From NCBI GenBank assembly GCA_003241055.1, contig QFOD01000008.1:1-64000 (forward strand): a DNA stretch of 64,000 bases, read 5' to 3'. Position numbers and translations under genes: made by a program. This document shows, in pieces, positions 51,782-61,056 of the stretch. This DNA is from Roseateles depolymerans (lineage in GTDB: Bacteria; Pseudomonadota; Gammaproteobacteria; Burkholderiales; Burkholderiaceae_C). The notes under the pieces are model-generated. The model made no database searches and was not told the origin of the DNA. It was given only the letters and a program-made list of their open reading frames with translations. How positions within the stretch are numbered: the first letter of the stretch is position 1; each line of letters starts with the position of its first letter.

Positions 51782-52630
51782 TCAGGGCGGCAGCCGGCAG
51801 GCTCCATCCAGATGCGACATCTGCGACTGCCGGCACAGGCCCGTCCACAGCCGCTGCATGAACGCCGGATGACTGTGCGCAAAACCCGGCACCGCCCCCA
51901 CCTGCAGCCTCAGCCGCTCGACGGGCGGCTGCAGCTTGACGATCTGGCGTGCCAGCCGCGCGTCGGTGCGCAGACGTTCGTCGAGAAAGTAGGCCTGGCC
52001 CAGCAGCAGCGCGGTACGTCCGGCCTGCAGCTTCAGCAGTGCCGTCTCCTGGCTGGGTGCCGCCTCGGCCGGCCAGCCCCGCTCGCGGGCCAGCACCTCG
52101 GGCCGACCGCCGCTCACCACGCCCAGCCGGGCGCCTTCGCCCAGCGCCGGCAGCCGCTGGCCGTCCCAGCTGGTCAGCGTGCCGCGGCGCGCGTAGAGCG
52201 CCAGCTCCACCTCGCCCAGGCTGTAGTCGAACTCGCCGAAACGCCCGGCTGGCGGCGGCAGTGCCAGCAGCTCGCCCAGCGGGCCGTTGGCACTGACGCC
52301 GGCCACCAGATCGATCTGGCCGATCTCCAGCATCAGCCGCACGCGTCGCGCCGGCAGCCGCACCAGTTCCAGCACCCCCTCGCAGCCCAGATCGCGCACC
52401 GCGGCGCGCACCCAGTCGACCAGCAGACCGGGCGGCCTGGCGAAGGCCTCGCCCTGCCCTCGCACCAGCGGTTCGGCCGAGGCGTCCGGGAAGGCCACTC
52501 GCAGCCGCGCGGGGCAGTCCTGCGCCTGCGCCAACGCACTGGCGCTGCCCAGCGACAAGGCCAGCATGCACAGCAGCGCGGGCACGCGGCATGCGGCCAC
52601 GCGCGCGTCAGGACGACCCAGGAATTTCAC
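51782..52630 (-). CDS. Periplasmic solute-binding-like protein (SBP family 3 type)
   Basis: 282 residues from a GTG at 52630, with a long N-region before the signal helix (VPALLCMLALSLGSASALAQA) and a mature start near QDCPARL. The layout follows extracellular solute-binding family 3: LRVAFPDASAEPL, LLVDWVRAAVRDLG, GQIDLVAGVSANGP and LGVVSGGRPEVL. Cysteines at both ends (QDCPA and GACRLPP) could pair. No transporter genes are adjacent, so it may be a stand-alone sensor or binding protein. Ligand unknown. It is divergent from the Tat-exported LD-carboxypeptidase gene. Confidence 0.85.
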   Translation of the reverse strand: MKFLGRPDARVAACRVPALLCMLALSLGSASALAQAQDCPARLRVAFPDASAEPLVRGQGEAFARPPGLLVDWVRAAVRDLGCEGVLELVRLPARRVRLMLEIGQIDLVAGVSANGPLGELLALPPPAGRFGEFDYSLGEVELALYARRGTLTSWDGQRLPALGEGARLGVVSGGRPEVLARERGWPAEAAPSQETALLKLQAGRTALLLGQAYFLDERLRTDARLARQIVKLQPPVERLRLQVGAVPGFAHSHPAFMQRLWTGLCRQSQMSHLDGACRLPP

Positions 52631-52677
52631 CCGGGCAGTATGGCCCGATTCAACTTTTCCCCTTCACCGAGAACGCC

Positions 52678-53721
52678 ATGAGCCCGTCACGACGTCACGT
52701 TCTGCAGTTCGGCAGCGCCGCCGCTGCGCTGCTGATGCCCGCCACCGCCGCCCTCGCCGCGGCCGAGAGCGGCCCGCTGCGGGCGCGCCGGCTGCGCCCC
52801 GGCGACACGCTGGGGCTGGTCAGTCCGGCCAATGCCACCTTCGAGCGCGAGCCGCTGAAGATCGCCGTGGAGGCGCTGCAGGCGCTGGGCTTCAAGGTCA
52901 AGCTGGGCCCGCATGTGGCGGCACGCCGCGGGCCCTTTGCCGGCACCGACGAGCAGCGCGCCGCCGATGTGAACGCGATGTTCGCGGACGACGAGGTGGC
53001 GGGCATCATCGCGATGACCGGGGGCTCGGGCTGCAACCGCATCGTCGACAAGCTGGACTACGCGCAGATCCGGCGCACCCCGAAGTTCTTCGGCGGCTTC
53101 AGCGACCTGACCAGTCTGGTCAACGCCATCCACCGCCAGACCGGCCTCGTCACCTTCCACAGCCCCGTGGCCAGCTCGGAGTGGAACGAGTATTCGCTGC
53201 AGGCCTTCCAGTCCGTCGTCATGAAGGCCGAGGCCACGGTGCTGCGCAACCCGGTGGGCAAGGCCGGCGACGATGTCGTGGTGCGCGAGGAACGCATCAC
53301 CACGATACGGCCGGGCCGCGCCCGGGGCGCGCTGGTGGGCGGCAACCTGACTGTACTGGCCTCGCTGGCCGGCACGCCCTACTTCCCGGACTGCCGCGGC
53401 GCGATCCTGTTCCTGGAAGACATCAACGAGTACATCTACCGCATCGACCGCTGCCTCTCCACGCTGCGCCTGACCGGCGCGCTCGGCCAGGTGGCAGGTG
53501 TTGCGCTGGGCCGCTTCACCAAGTGCGAGCCGGGCGACGGCTATGGCAGCCTGACGCTGGACGAGGTCTTCGACGACTATTTCCTGGGCCTGGGGGTGCC
53601 GGTCTACCGCGGCGCGGCCATCGGCCACATCAAGCGCAAGATGACGGTGCCGGTGGGGGCGCCGGCCGAGATCGACGCCGACGCGGGCACGCTGCGCCTG
53701 CTGCAGCCCGCGGTGCTCTAG
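52678..53721 (+). CDS. LD-carboxypeptidase (S66) with Tat signal
   Basis: 347 residues of the LdcA/MccF serine-peptidase family. The N-terminus SRRHVLQFGSAAAALLMPATAALAA is a twin-arginine signal, so the enzyme should act in the periplasm, although classical LdcA is cytoplasmic. Catalytic triad positions are visible: Ser in FFGGFSDLTSL, Glu in AILFLEDINE, His in AIGHIKRKMTVP. GGSGCNRIVDKLDY is also conserved. It would trim D-Ala or another D-residue from murein tetrapeptides. ATG 52678 is selected because it opens the Tat signal directly. Convergent 4-base overlap with the next gene. Confidence 0.92.
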   Translation: MSPSRRHVLQFGSAAAALLMPATAALAAAESGPLRARRLRPGDTLGLVSPANATFEREPLKIAVEALQALGFKVKLGPHVAARRGPFAGTDEQRAADVNAMFADDEVAGIIAMTGGSGCNRIVDKLDYAQIRRTPKFFGGFSDLTSLVNAIHRQTGLVTFHSPVASSEWNEYSLQAFQSVVMKAEATVLRNPVGKAGDDVVVREERITTIRPGRARGALVGGNLTVLASLAGTPYFPDCRGAILFLEDINEYIYRIDRCLSTLRLTGALGQVAGVALGRFTKCEPGDGYGSLTLDEVFDDYFLGLGVPVYRGAAIGHIKRKMTVPVGAPAEIDADAGTLRLLQPAVL

Positions 53722-54512
53722 GGCTTCTGGCAGGCCGAGCCGGGCAGGCCGTAGGGCTTGAGCAGCTCGGCCGTGCGGCCGCTGCGGCACAGCTCGTAGA
53801 GCGCCTTGGCCAGGGCCAGGGCCGTGGCCGGCTCCACGCCCTGACGCGACAGCCCGAACGAATACGCGAAGCTCTTCACGACGCCTGCGGGCTGCAGGTT
53901 GCGCAGCCCGTCCTCGCGCATCAGGTGCATTGCCACGGCCTCGTTGACCAGGCCCAGGCCCTCCTCGCCGTAGCGCCCCACCGACAGCTTGCGCAGCACG
54001 GTGCGGTTGTCGGGCTCGATCTCGCTGCGAGCCGCCACGCCGTCGATGAGTTGCTCCAGCGTCAGCGCCGTGGCCGACGGCCCGTAGGCGCCTATCGTGC
54101 GGCCGGCCAGCACCTGGGCGTCGCCGGCATAGCTGAAGCTGCTGCCCAGCCGGGCCCACAGCACGTAGCGGGCCTCGATGACCGGCGGCGAGACATGGAA
54201 GTACTGGCGCCGCTCCGGCGAATCGGCCACGGTGAAGATGCCCTCCACCTCGCCGCGCTGCGCCATGCCCAGCGCCCGTCGCCAGGGCAGCACCTCGACC
54301 AGGCAGTTCCAGCCCAGCCGGGCGCAGGCAGCCTGCAGCACCTCCAGCATGGGCCCGGCGGCCCGCCCGTCGGGCGCCGCATAGGTGTAAGGCGGAAACA
54401 CCTCGGTGACGAAACGCATCACCACCTGGGCCTGCGCCGGCATCGCCAACGCCAGCAGGCCGGCCCCGACGGCCGCGCTCGAACGGCCCCTGATCCACGC
54501 AACCCGCGCCAT
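53718..54512 (-). CDS. Periplasmic solute-binding protein, SBP family 3 (amino-acid type)
   Basis: 264 residues from ATG 54512, preferred because AGGGAG lies 6 bases upstream; an in-frame ATG at 54533 would add seven residues. Signal peptide ends near MPAQAQVVM. Family motifs are FVTEVFPPYTYAAPDGRAAGPMLEVLQ, RALGMAQRGEVEGIFTV and TIGAYGPSAT. Two cysteine pairs are possible (ACARLGWNC, LC and AC near the C-terminus). It resembles amino-acid-binding proteins, ligand unknown. It lies between the LD-carboxypeptidase and PBP4 genes. Confidence 0.88.
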   Translation of the reverse strand: MARVAWIRGRSSAAVGAGLLALAMPAQAQVVMRFVTEVFPPYTYAAPDGRAAGPMLEVLQAACARLGWNCLVEVLPWRRALGMAQRGEVEGIFTVADSPERRQYFHVSPPVIEARYVLWARLGSSFSYAGDAQVLAGRTIGAYGPSATALTLEQLIDGVAARSEIEPDNRTVLRKLSVGRYGEEGLGLVNEAVAMHLMREDGLRNLQPAGVVKSFAYSFGLSRQGVEPATALALAKALYELCRSGRTAELLKPYGLPGSACQKP

Positions 54513-54601
54513 GGCGATCTCCCTGGGTGGCATCGTGGGGCCAGCATAGGCCGACCGGGGCGCGGGCGCCAGTCACCCACGCCCCCGGGCAGGAAACGGG
54601 C

Positions 54602-56053
54602 TCAGCGCTGCTGCGCGACCCAGTCCACCAGCGCGTCGAGCACGGGCCGGGCCTTGGCGGCGGCCTGCGGGTCGTTGACGAAGGCGGCGAACACCCACAC
54701 CCGGCCGGCGGCATCGGGCACATAGCCGGCCAGGCCGATGGCGTCACGCAGCGTGCCGGTCTTGAGGCGGGCCAGGCCGGCGGCCGGGCTGGTCTTGAGG
54801 CGGCGGCCCATCGTGCCGTCCACCCCGGCGATGGGCAGGGCCTGCTGCAGCTCGGGCGCCTGGCGGCCGGCCTGGGCCACGCGCAGCAGACCGGCCATCA
54901 GCGCGGGGCTGATGCGTTCGCTGCGCGACAGGCCGGAGCCGTTGTCCAGCACCAGGCCGCGCGCGTCGAGCTGGTGGGCGGCCAGCCACTCGCGCACGCG
55001 GCGGTCCGCCGCGGCCAGCGTGGGCTCGCCAGGCTGCGCGGCCTGCGCGCCCAGCTGCAGGAAGACCAGCCGGGTCTGCGCGTTGTCGCTGCTCTTGAGC
55101 ACCGGGCGCAGCAGCTCGGCCAGCGGCCGACCGCGGTGCGTGGCCAGCACGACGGCGCCGGCCGGGGCCGGGCCTTGCACATCGGCCGGGCCGATGACGC
55201 CACCCAGCTCGGTCCAGAAGCGCCGCAGCATGTGGCTGGCCAGCCACTGGCGGTCCAGCAGCTGCAGCGCGGCGCGGCGCTGGCAGTGGCGCGGGAAGCT
55301 GCCCTGCAGCTGCAGGCGCCAGCCGTCGCCGTCGGCCGTGCGTTCGGGCAGCAGTTGCGCGGGCTTCCAGCCGTTGTCCCAGTCGGCGCAGCGGCCGTCC
55401 ACCACCTGCATCGCGCTGGCGTCTATGCGCAGCTCGGGCAGCGCCGGCAGGCTGCGCGCGCTGACGCGCTCGCCATCGGCACTGAGCTCGTAGTCCAGCA
55501 GGCTGCCGTTGAGCTGCAGCGCATCGGGGATCACGTTGTAGGGGAACTCGGGCGCCTCGTCGAAGGGCGGCACACCGAGGTCCGGCCGCTCGGGGCTGAA
55601 CAGGCTGCGGTCCACCTGCAGGCCGCCGCGGATCTCGCGCACGCCGCTCTCGCGCAGCTGGCGCAGCAGCCACCACAGCGCCGGCCAATCGAGGTCGGGA
55701 TCGGCGCCGCCGCGCAGGATCAGCGGGCCGGCGATCACGCCGTCCTGCGGCGGCGCGGCAGCCAGCAGCTCGGTCTGGCCGCGGTGGTTGATGCCCAGCA
55801 CGTCCAGTGACACGACGGCCGTCACCAGCTTCATCGTCGAGCCCGGCGCCATCGCATCGTCGGCACGGATCGCAAGACCTGACGCCGAGCCGTCCAACGG
55901 GCGCGCCACCACGCCCACGCTGGACGCCGGCAGGCCGGAGGCCCGCAGCGCCGCCAGCACCGGCTCGGGCAGGTCGGCCGGCTGCGTCACCGGGGCGCGC
56001 CAGCTGGCGCAGCCGGCCAGCGCCAGCGAGATCAGCAGCGCGACGGCACGCAT
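54602..56053 (-). CDS. dacB: D-alanyl-D-alanine carboxypeptidase/endopeptidase, PBP4 type (lipoprotein)
   Basis: Class C low-molecular-weight penicillin-binding protein, 483 residues. ATG 56053 gives a lipoprotein signal (MRAVALLISLALAGCAS), so it is probably attached to the membrane, unlike E. coli DacB. Active-site motifs are SxxK in APGSTMKLVTA near residue 78, SDN in LKSSDNAQTR and KTG in ARLKTGTLRDA. It removes terminal D-Ala and cuts D-Ala-mDAP crosslinks, releasing D-Ala and muropeptides. Its start shares one base (TGATG) with the stop of the ornithine cyclodeaminase-type gene, so the two are co-translated. Confidence 0.93.
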   Translation of the reverse strand: MRAVALLISLALAGCASWRAPVTQPADLPEPVLAALRASGLPASSVGVVARPLDGSASGLAIRADDAMAPGSTMKLVTAVVSLDVLGINHRGQTELLAAAPPQDGVIAGPLILRGGADPDLDWPALWWLLRQLRESGVREIRGGLQVDRSLFSPERPDLGVPPFDEAPEFPYNVIPDALQLNGSLLDYELSADGERVSARSLPALPELRIDASAMQVVDGRCADWDNGWKPAQLLPERTADGDGWRLQLQGSFPRHCQRRAALQLLDRQWLASHMLRRFWTELGGVIGPADVQGPAPAGAVVLATHRGRPLAELLRPVLKSSDNAQTRLVFLQLGAQAAQPGEPTLAAADRRVREWLAAHQLDARGLVLDNGSGLSRSERISPALMAGLLRVAQAGRQAPELQQALPIAGVDGTMGRRLKTSPAAGLARLKTGTLRDAIGLAGYVPDAAGRVWVFAAFVNDPQAAAKARPVLDALVDWVAQQR

Positions 56054-56985
56054 CAGCAGACGCCCAGCCGGTGTGCCACCAGGCGCGCCAGCGCGACGTC
56101 CTCCAGGCCTATGCCCACGCTCTTGTAGACGACGATGTCGTCGGCCGCACGCGGCCGCGGCGCGGCCAGCAGCTCGCCCAGCTCGGCGACGCGCTCGGGG
56201 CGAATCACGCCAGGCGCCGCCTGCGCGAACTCGCCCGACTCCAGCTCGGCGGCCGGGCGCCATTCCACGGCCAGCAGCGCGGCGCGAGACAGCAGCGTGT
56301 CGTCCAGCTCGCGCGATGTGGCCTTGCTGGAGCCGACCGCGGCGACGAAGGCGCCGGGCTGCACCAGCGCGCCATCGAACAGCGGCGTGGCCGAGCGCGT
56401 GGCGGTGGCGATGAGATCGGCTTCGCGGGCCGCCGTGGCGGCGTCGACCGCGCGGGCCGGCACGCCGAGCTGCTCGCCGAGCGCCGCCGCCAGTTCGGCC
56501 GCGCCGCTGCGCGCGCAGACCAGCAGCTCGCGCAGCGGCCGCACGCGGGCCAGGGCCTGCGCATGGGCCTGCGCCTGGATGCCGCCGCCGAAGATGGCCA
56601 GGCGCGAGGCGTCGGGCCGGGCCAGCAGGTCGGCCGCGACGGCGGTCGCCGCGGCGGTGCGGATGCGGGTGAACTCGTTGGCCTGCAGGGTCGCGAGCGC
56701 CGCGCCGGTATCGGCCGAGAACAGGGTCACGACAAAGTCGTAGCGACCGTCGCGTGCCGAATACACCTTGGTGCCCAGAACGGCCGGCAGGCTGCCCTGC
56801 GCCGCGAGAATGGCGCCCATGGTGCTGACCGCGAGCGCGGCCCCGCCCAGCGTGGTGCCGGCACGATGCCGGGCCAGAACCTGGGCCTCGCCGCGCCCGT
56901 GCTGCGCGAAGGCATCGCGCAGTGCCGCGGTGGCGGCGGGCAGGTCCAGCACGGTGGCCACTTCGGCCTCGGTGATCAATCGCAT
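56053..56985 (-). CDS. Ornithine cyclodeaminase/mu-crystallin (alanine dehydrogenase-like) family protein
   Basis: 310 residues. NAD(P)-binding Rossmann fold LAIFGGGIQAQAHAQALARVRPL near 130-155. The substrate side has LGTKVYSARDG with the conserved Lys near residue 73 and FTRIRTAAATAVAADLLARPDA. VVYKSVGIGLEDVALA near the C-terminus is typical. The family includes ornithine cyclodeaminase and archaeal alanine dehydrogenase, and residues alone do not settle the substrate. Overlap with dacB argues for an amino acid released from murein, such as alanine (inference). ATG 56985; divergent from the TonB-dependent receptor. Confidence 0.9.
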   Translation of the reverse strand: MRLITEAEVATVLDLPAATAALRDAFAQHGRGEAQVLARHRAGTTLGGAALAVSTMGAILAAQGSLPAVLGTKVYSARDGRYDFVVTLFSADTGAALATLQANEFTRIRTAAATAVAADLLARPDASRLAIFGGGIQAQAHAQALARVRPLRELLVCARSGAAELAAALGEQLGVPARAVDAATAAREADLIATATRSATPLFDGALVQPGAFVAAVGSSKATSRELDDTLLSRAALLAVEWRPAAELESGEFAQAAPGVIRPERVAELGELLAAPRPRAADDIVVYKSVGIGLEDVALARLVAHRLGVC

Positions 56986-57049
56986 GGGGGTCCTCGCTAC
57001 GGTGTCGCGGTCACTGTAGTGCGCGGCCCCGTGCGCGCCTGTGTCCAGC

Positions 57050-57079
57050 TTGTCGCGATTGCATTCCCACAGGTTATGC
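57050..57079 (+). promoter_or_regulatory. Possible promoter of the TonB-dependent receptor gene
   Basis: TTGTCG at 57050-57055 and TTATGC at 57074-57079 are 18 bases apart in the 214-base divergent gap between the cyclodeaminase-type gene and the receptor. The match to sigma-70 boxes is weak. AGGAG at 57187-57191 is the receptor ribosome-binding site. Confidence 0.3.
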
Positions 57080-57199
57080 GGCGCGCACAAGCATTCATTG
57101 AACGGGACGCAACACCCAAGGGCTGCCCCCCTTCCGTAGCACGAGGCCTCAGCCCCAACATCGAATGAAATCGCATAACCCTCTGCAGGAGTCGTTGAG

Positions 57200-60064
57200 A
57201 TGAAACTAAATCGTCTGGTTGCACAGTTGGCCGTGCTCGGCCTGGGAGCCCATCTCGGACTCACCCTCGCCCAGAGCGACGAGAGCAAACAACTGGAACG
57301 TGTCGAGGTGACCGGCTCCAGCATCAAGCGCGTGTCCGACGAAGGCGCGCTGCCGCTGGAGACCATCTCGGCCGAGCAGATCCGCCAGCGCGGCTACACC
57401 AATGCCGAAGACATCCTTCGCGCGCTGTCCGCCAACGCGGCTAACGCGAACAACGCGGTGTCCAGCAACAGCGTGTTCGGCCAGGAAGCCGACCGCCTGG
57501 CCGGTGGCGGCGCTTACGCCAACCTGCGCGGCCTGGGCCCGACCGGCACGCTGGTGCTGCTGAACGGCCGTCGCCTGTCCAACCAGGGCACGTCGGGCGG
57601 CTCGGTGGACCTGAACGCCATCCCGCTGGACATGATCGAGCGCATCGAGGTGCTGAAGGACGGCGCCTCCGCGATCTACGGCACGGACGCCATCGGCGGC
57701 GTCATCAACTTCATCCTGAAGCGCGAATTCCAGGGCGCACGCGTCACCGCCGAAGCCAGCTCGCCACTGGCCTGGGGCGGCGGTCAGAAGCGCAAGGTCA
57801 ACCTGTCGGTGGGCTGGGGCGATCGCGCCACGCAGGGCTTCAACCTGATGGGCAGCATCACCCACAGCAGCACCGGCATCCTGCGCGGCGTGGACCGCGA
57901 CTTTGCGCGTGGCTACCAGCCCGACATGGGCCTGGCACCGGACACCACCAGCTCGCCCTACTTCGCCAACATCATCGGCCAGACCGGCAGCGCCCTGCCC
58001 ACCACGGGCTCCACCATCAACGGCAGCGCGACCAAGTACACCATCCTGAACGCGCTGGCGCTGACCGGCCAGTGCGGCGCCGTGCCCTTCGGCGTCAGCC
58101 AGACCGCCAACCCGACCGTGCTGTCCGGCCTGGGCTACACGGCCGCCAACAGCACCTACCGCTGCGGCACCGACTACGGCCGCCAGTACATGCTGATGGC
58201 CCCCAGCCAGACCACCAGCGGCGTCGCTCGCGCGAGCTTCGACGTGGGCAAGGACGCCACCGGCTTCGTCGAGTTCGTCGGCTCGCGCTACTACTCGCAG
58301 GGCGAGTTCACGCCCTACCAGTTCAGCACCACCGCGCTGCCGCTGGGGCAAACCGTCAACGGCATCACCTACGCCAACGGCGCCGACTATCCGATCAACG
58401 GCCCGTACTACCAGAACATGAGGGCGCTCTACGGCGCCGACAACTTCGACCCGACCAAGCCCATCGCCTACCGTCTGCGTATGTGGGACTGGGGCTATCG
58501 CACGCTGGGCAACGAGTCCACCAACGACCGCCTGACCATCGGACTGGAAGGCGCCTGGCGCGACTACGACTACAAGCTCTCGCTGGCCCACGGCGAAGCC
58601 GGCGGCTACGCCGAGATGCTGGACGGCTATGCCGACACCACCAAGCTGGCGCAGCTGCTGGCCTCGGGCCTCTACAACCCCTTCCTGATGCCCGGCCAGA
58701 CGCAGACGCCGGAGGCCATGGCCGCCGTCGAGGCGACCAAGGTGCGCGGCAAGCTGGCCAGCGGCAAGACCAAGGTCGACCAGTTCATCGCCAACATCTC
58801 CGGCCCGCTGATGAAGCTGCCGGCCGGCGACATGGCCTTCGCGCTGGGCACCGACCTGCGTCGCGAGTCCTATGACTACTCCGGCACCGGCACCTGGAAC
58901 TGCGTGTCCTCGTTCTCGCCGGCCAACATGCTGCTGACCAACTCGGTGATGGGCTGCCCCGGCAACTCGTCGGCGCCCAACATGTCGCGCAAGATCGGCG
59001 CGGTGTACGGCGAACTGCTGGCCCCGGTGCTGACCAACCTCGAGCTGTCGATGGCCCTGCGCTACGACCACTACTCGCAGATCGGCAGCACCACCAACCC
59101 CAAGGTGGGCTTCAAGTTCACGCCGATGAAGGACCTGCTGTTCCGCGGCTCCTACAACACCGGCTTCCGCGCCCCGACCGCACAGCAGATCAACCTGGGC
59201 CGCGTGCAACTGGCCACCACCGGCACCATCGTCGACCCGGTCAAGTGCCCCAACCCGGTGGGCAACAACGACCCGTCCTGCCAGCTCAGTTCGGTGCCCT
59301 ACATGTCCGGCGGCAACCCCAACCTGAAGCCCGAGAAGTCGCGCCAGGGCTCGCTGGGCGTCGTGTTCTCGCCGACCAAGGACATGACCGCGTCCGTGGA
59401 CTACTGGCAGATCAAGATGGAGGACCGCATCCACAACCTGACGGTCTCCCAGGAACTGCAGTACTACCCGGTGTTCGCCGGCAACTTCCAGCGTGACGAG
59501 AACGGCAACATCACGCTGATCCAGGCCGGCTGGATCAACGCCGGCGGCAGCACGACCAAGGGCGTGGACATCACCGGCAACTGGCGCACCAAGCTGTTCA
59601 GCGGCCGCCTGGACACCACGCTGTCGGCCACCAAGATGATCAGCGACAAGGAACAGCTGATCGACGGCACGCCGATGGTGCAGTACGTCGGCAACTGGAC
59701 CAACACCACGCTGTACCTGCCCTGGAAGGTCGCGCTGAGCAGCACCTACAAGACGGACACGCTGTCCACCACGGTGTCGATGAACTACTCGTCCGGCTAC
59801 AACGACGAGGATCACACGACCTACACGACGATCCCGTCGCTGCAGACCCGCAAGATCGCCAGCTACACGACCTTCAACGTGGTGGGCACCTACACGGGCA
59901 TCAAGGACGTGACACTGACGGCCGGCCTGATCAACCTGTTCGACCGCAAGCCGCCGTTCACCTGGCACAACGTCGACAACGTGGTCGGCACCGGCTGGGA
60001 TCCGCGCGTGGCCGACCCGCGTGGCCTGACCGCCACCTTCTCGGCGAGCTACAAGTTCTTCTGA
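57200..60064 (+). CDS. TonB-dependent outer-membrane receptor
   Basis: 954 residues with signal peptide (MKLNRLVAQLAVLGLGAHLGLTLAQ). A plug domain at about 35-170 has VEVTGSSIKRVSDEGALPLETISAEQIRQRGYTNAEDILRAL, ANLRGLGPTGTLVLLNGRR and IERIEVLKDGASAIYGTDAIGGVINFI. A 22-strand barrel follows and ends in an aromatic residue after SASYKFF, as required for insertion. It imports a substrate too large for porins with TonB energy. Neighbours for LD-carboxypeptidase, beta-lactamase-like hydrolase, D-amino-acid dehydrogenase and PBP4 suggest a peptide or muropeptide ligand instead of a siderophore (inference). No TonB genes are adjacent. Confidence 0.95.
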   Translation: MKLNRLVAQLAVLGLGAHLGLTLAQSDESKQLERVEVTGSSIKRVSDEGALPLETISAEQIRQRGYTNAEDILRALSANAANANNAVSSNSVFGQEADRLAGGGAYANLRGLGPTGTLVLLNGRRLSNQGTSGGSVDLNAIPLDMIERIEVLKDGASAIYGTDAIGGVINFILKREFQGARVTAEASSPLAWGGGQKRKVNLSVGWGDRATQGFNLMGSITHSSTGILRGVDRDFARGYQPDMGLAPDTTSSPYFANIIGQTGSALPTTGSTINGSATKYTILNALALTGQCGAVPFGVSQTANPTVLSGLGYTAANSTYRCGTDYGRQYMLMAPSQTTSGVARASFDVGKDATGFVEFVGSRYYSQGEFTPYQFSTTALPLGQTVNGITYANGADYPINGPYYQNMRALYGADNFDPTKPIAYRLRMWDWGYRTLGNESTNDRLTIGLEGAWRDYDYKLSLAHGEAGGYAEMLDGYADTTKLAQLLASGLYNPFLMPGQTQTPEAMAAVEATKVRGKLASGKTKVDQFIANISGPLMKLPAGDMAFALGTDLRRESYDYSGTGTWNCVSSFSPANMLLTNSVMGCPGNSSAPNMSRKIGAVYGELLAPVLTNLELSMALRYDHYSQIGSTTNPKVGFKFTPMKDLLFRGSYNTGFRAPTAQQINLGRVQLATTGTIVDPVKCPNPVGNNDPSCQLSSVPYMSGGNPNLKPEKSRQGSLGVVFSPTKDMTASVDYWQIKMEDRIHNLTVSQELQYYPVFAGNFQRDENGNITLIQAGWINAGGSTTKGVDITGNWRTKLFSGRLDTTLSATKMISDKEQLIDGTPMVQYVGNWTNTTLYLPWKVALSSTYKTDTLSTTVSMNYSSGYNDEDHTTYTTIPSLQTRKIASYTTFNVVGTYTGIKDVTLTAGLINLFDRKPPFTWHNVDNVVGTGWDPRVADPRGLTATFSASYKFF

Positions 60065-60096
60065 CGCTCACCCGCGGCGCTGCGGCGCCGCCCAGC

Positions 60097-60123
60097 AAAA
60101 AGGGCCCTCGCGGGCCCTTTTTT
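60097..60123. terminator. Terminator between the receptor and LD-carboxypeptidase genes
   Basis: Stem AAAAAGGGCCC/GGGCCCTTTTT with loop TCGC, with T and A tracts on both sides. It should work for both convergent transcripts. Confidence 0.92.
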
Positions 60124-60141
60124 CATGGGTGCCGGCGGCGC

Positions 60142-61056
60142 TCAGACCAGCCGCAGCGTGCCCGTGGCCGGGTCCATCTCGGCCATCAGCCCCAGCGGCA
60201 GCGGCCGGTTGGGCTGGCCGTGCCCGCTGGGCCAGCCGGCCAGCACCGGGCAGGACAGGCGCTCGAGTTGGTCGGCCAGCACCGCGTCGGGCGACTCGGC
60301 ATCGGTGAAGCTGCCCAGCACCAGGCCGGCCACGCTGCCCAGCACGCCGGCCTGGCGCAGCTGCGTCAGCAGGCGGTCGACGCGGTAGGGCTCCTCGCTG
60401 ACATCCTCGAGGAACAGCAGCGCGTCGCGGCAGTCCGGCATCCAGGGCGTGCCCAGCAGCGCCGCAAACACCGCCAGGTTGCCGCCGATCAGGCGGCCGC
60501 GCGCCAGCCCGCCACGCCCCAGCGCATGCGGCAGCGCCATGCCCAGCACGTCACCGCGCCGCCAGCCGCGCGCCAGCGCGGTGAACAGCGCCTCGGTGTC
60601 GGCCTCGGCGCCGGGCAGGCCCCAGTCGCTGGCGGGCATGGGCGCATGCAGCGACGCGATGCCCTCGCGGTCCAGCACCGCATGCAGGGCCGTCAGATCG
60701 CTGTAGCCGATCAGCAGCTTGGCATGCTGGCGCAGCAGCGCGGTGTCGAGATCGTCCAGCAGCCGGGTGCAGCCGTAGCCGCCGCGCAGTGCCAGCACGG
60801 CGTCCACCTCGGGGTCGGCGAAGGCCGCATGCAGGTCGGCCAGGCGCTGCGCATCGGACGCGGCCAGAAAACCCAGCGCGGGCGGCCCGAAGCAGCTGGG
60901 CAGCAGGCGCGGGCGGTAGCCGCGCTCCTCCAGCCAGCCGGCAACCGGCTCCAGTCGCCCGGCACGGGGCGGGCCGGCCGGCGCCACGACCGCGATGGTC
61001 GCGCCCGGCCGCAGTGGCGGGATCAGGAACTCGGGGCTTGGGTTGGGCTCAGCCAT
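60142..61056 (-). CDS. ldcA: Muramoyltetrapeptide LD-carboxypeptidase LdcA, cytoplasmic
   Basis: 304 residues without signal sequence, as in classical LdcA, which removes terminal D-Ala from murein tetrapeptide during recycling. Catalytic Ser in LLIGYSDLTAL, Glu in ALLFLEDVSE, His in SGHGQPNRPLPLG; also AVVAPAGPP and ALRGGYGCTRLLDDLD. It is a paralog of the Tat-exported enzyme at 52.7 kb. ATG 61056 lies inside the 3' end of the serine-hydrolase gene (34-base overlap), so the pair is co-transcribed with the D-amino-acid dehydrogenase. Confidence 0.94.
   Translation of the reverse strand: MAEPNPSPEFLIPPLRPGATIAVVAPAGPPRAGRLEPVAGWLEERGYRPRLLPSCFGPPALGFLAASDAQRLADLHAAFADPEVDAVLALRGGYGCTRLLDDLDTALLRQHAKLLIGYSDLTALHAVLDREGIASLHAPMPASDWGLPGAEADTEALFTALARGWRRGDVLGMALPHALGRGGLARGRLIGGNLAVFAALLGTPWMPDCRDALLFLEDVSEEPYRVDRLLTQLRQAGVLGSVAGLVLGSFTDAESPDAVLADQLERLSCPVLAGWPSGHGQPNRPLPLGLMAEMDPATGTLRLV

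Noticed and set aside
57206..59968. Very long open frame on the minus strand opposite the TonB-dependent receptor, 920 codons
   Set aside because: Sequence is Gly/Arg/His/Val-rich with no domain content, as expected for the antisense of C-ending codons in high-GC DNA; the plus strand encodes a clear receptor.
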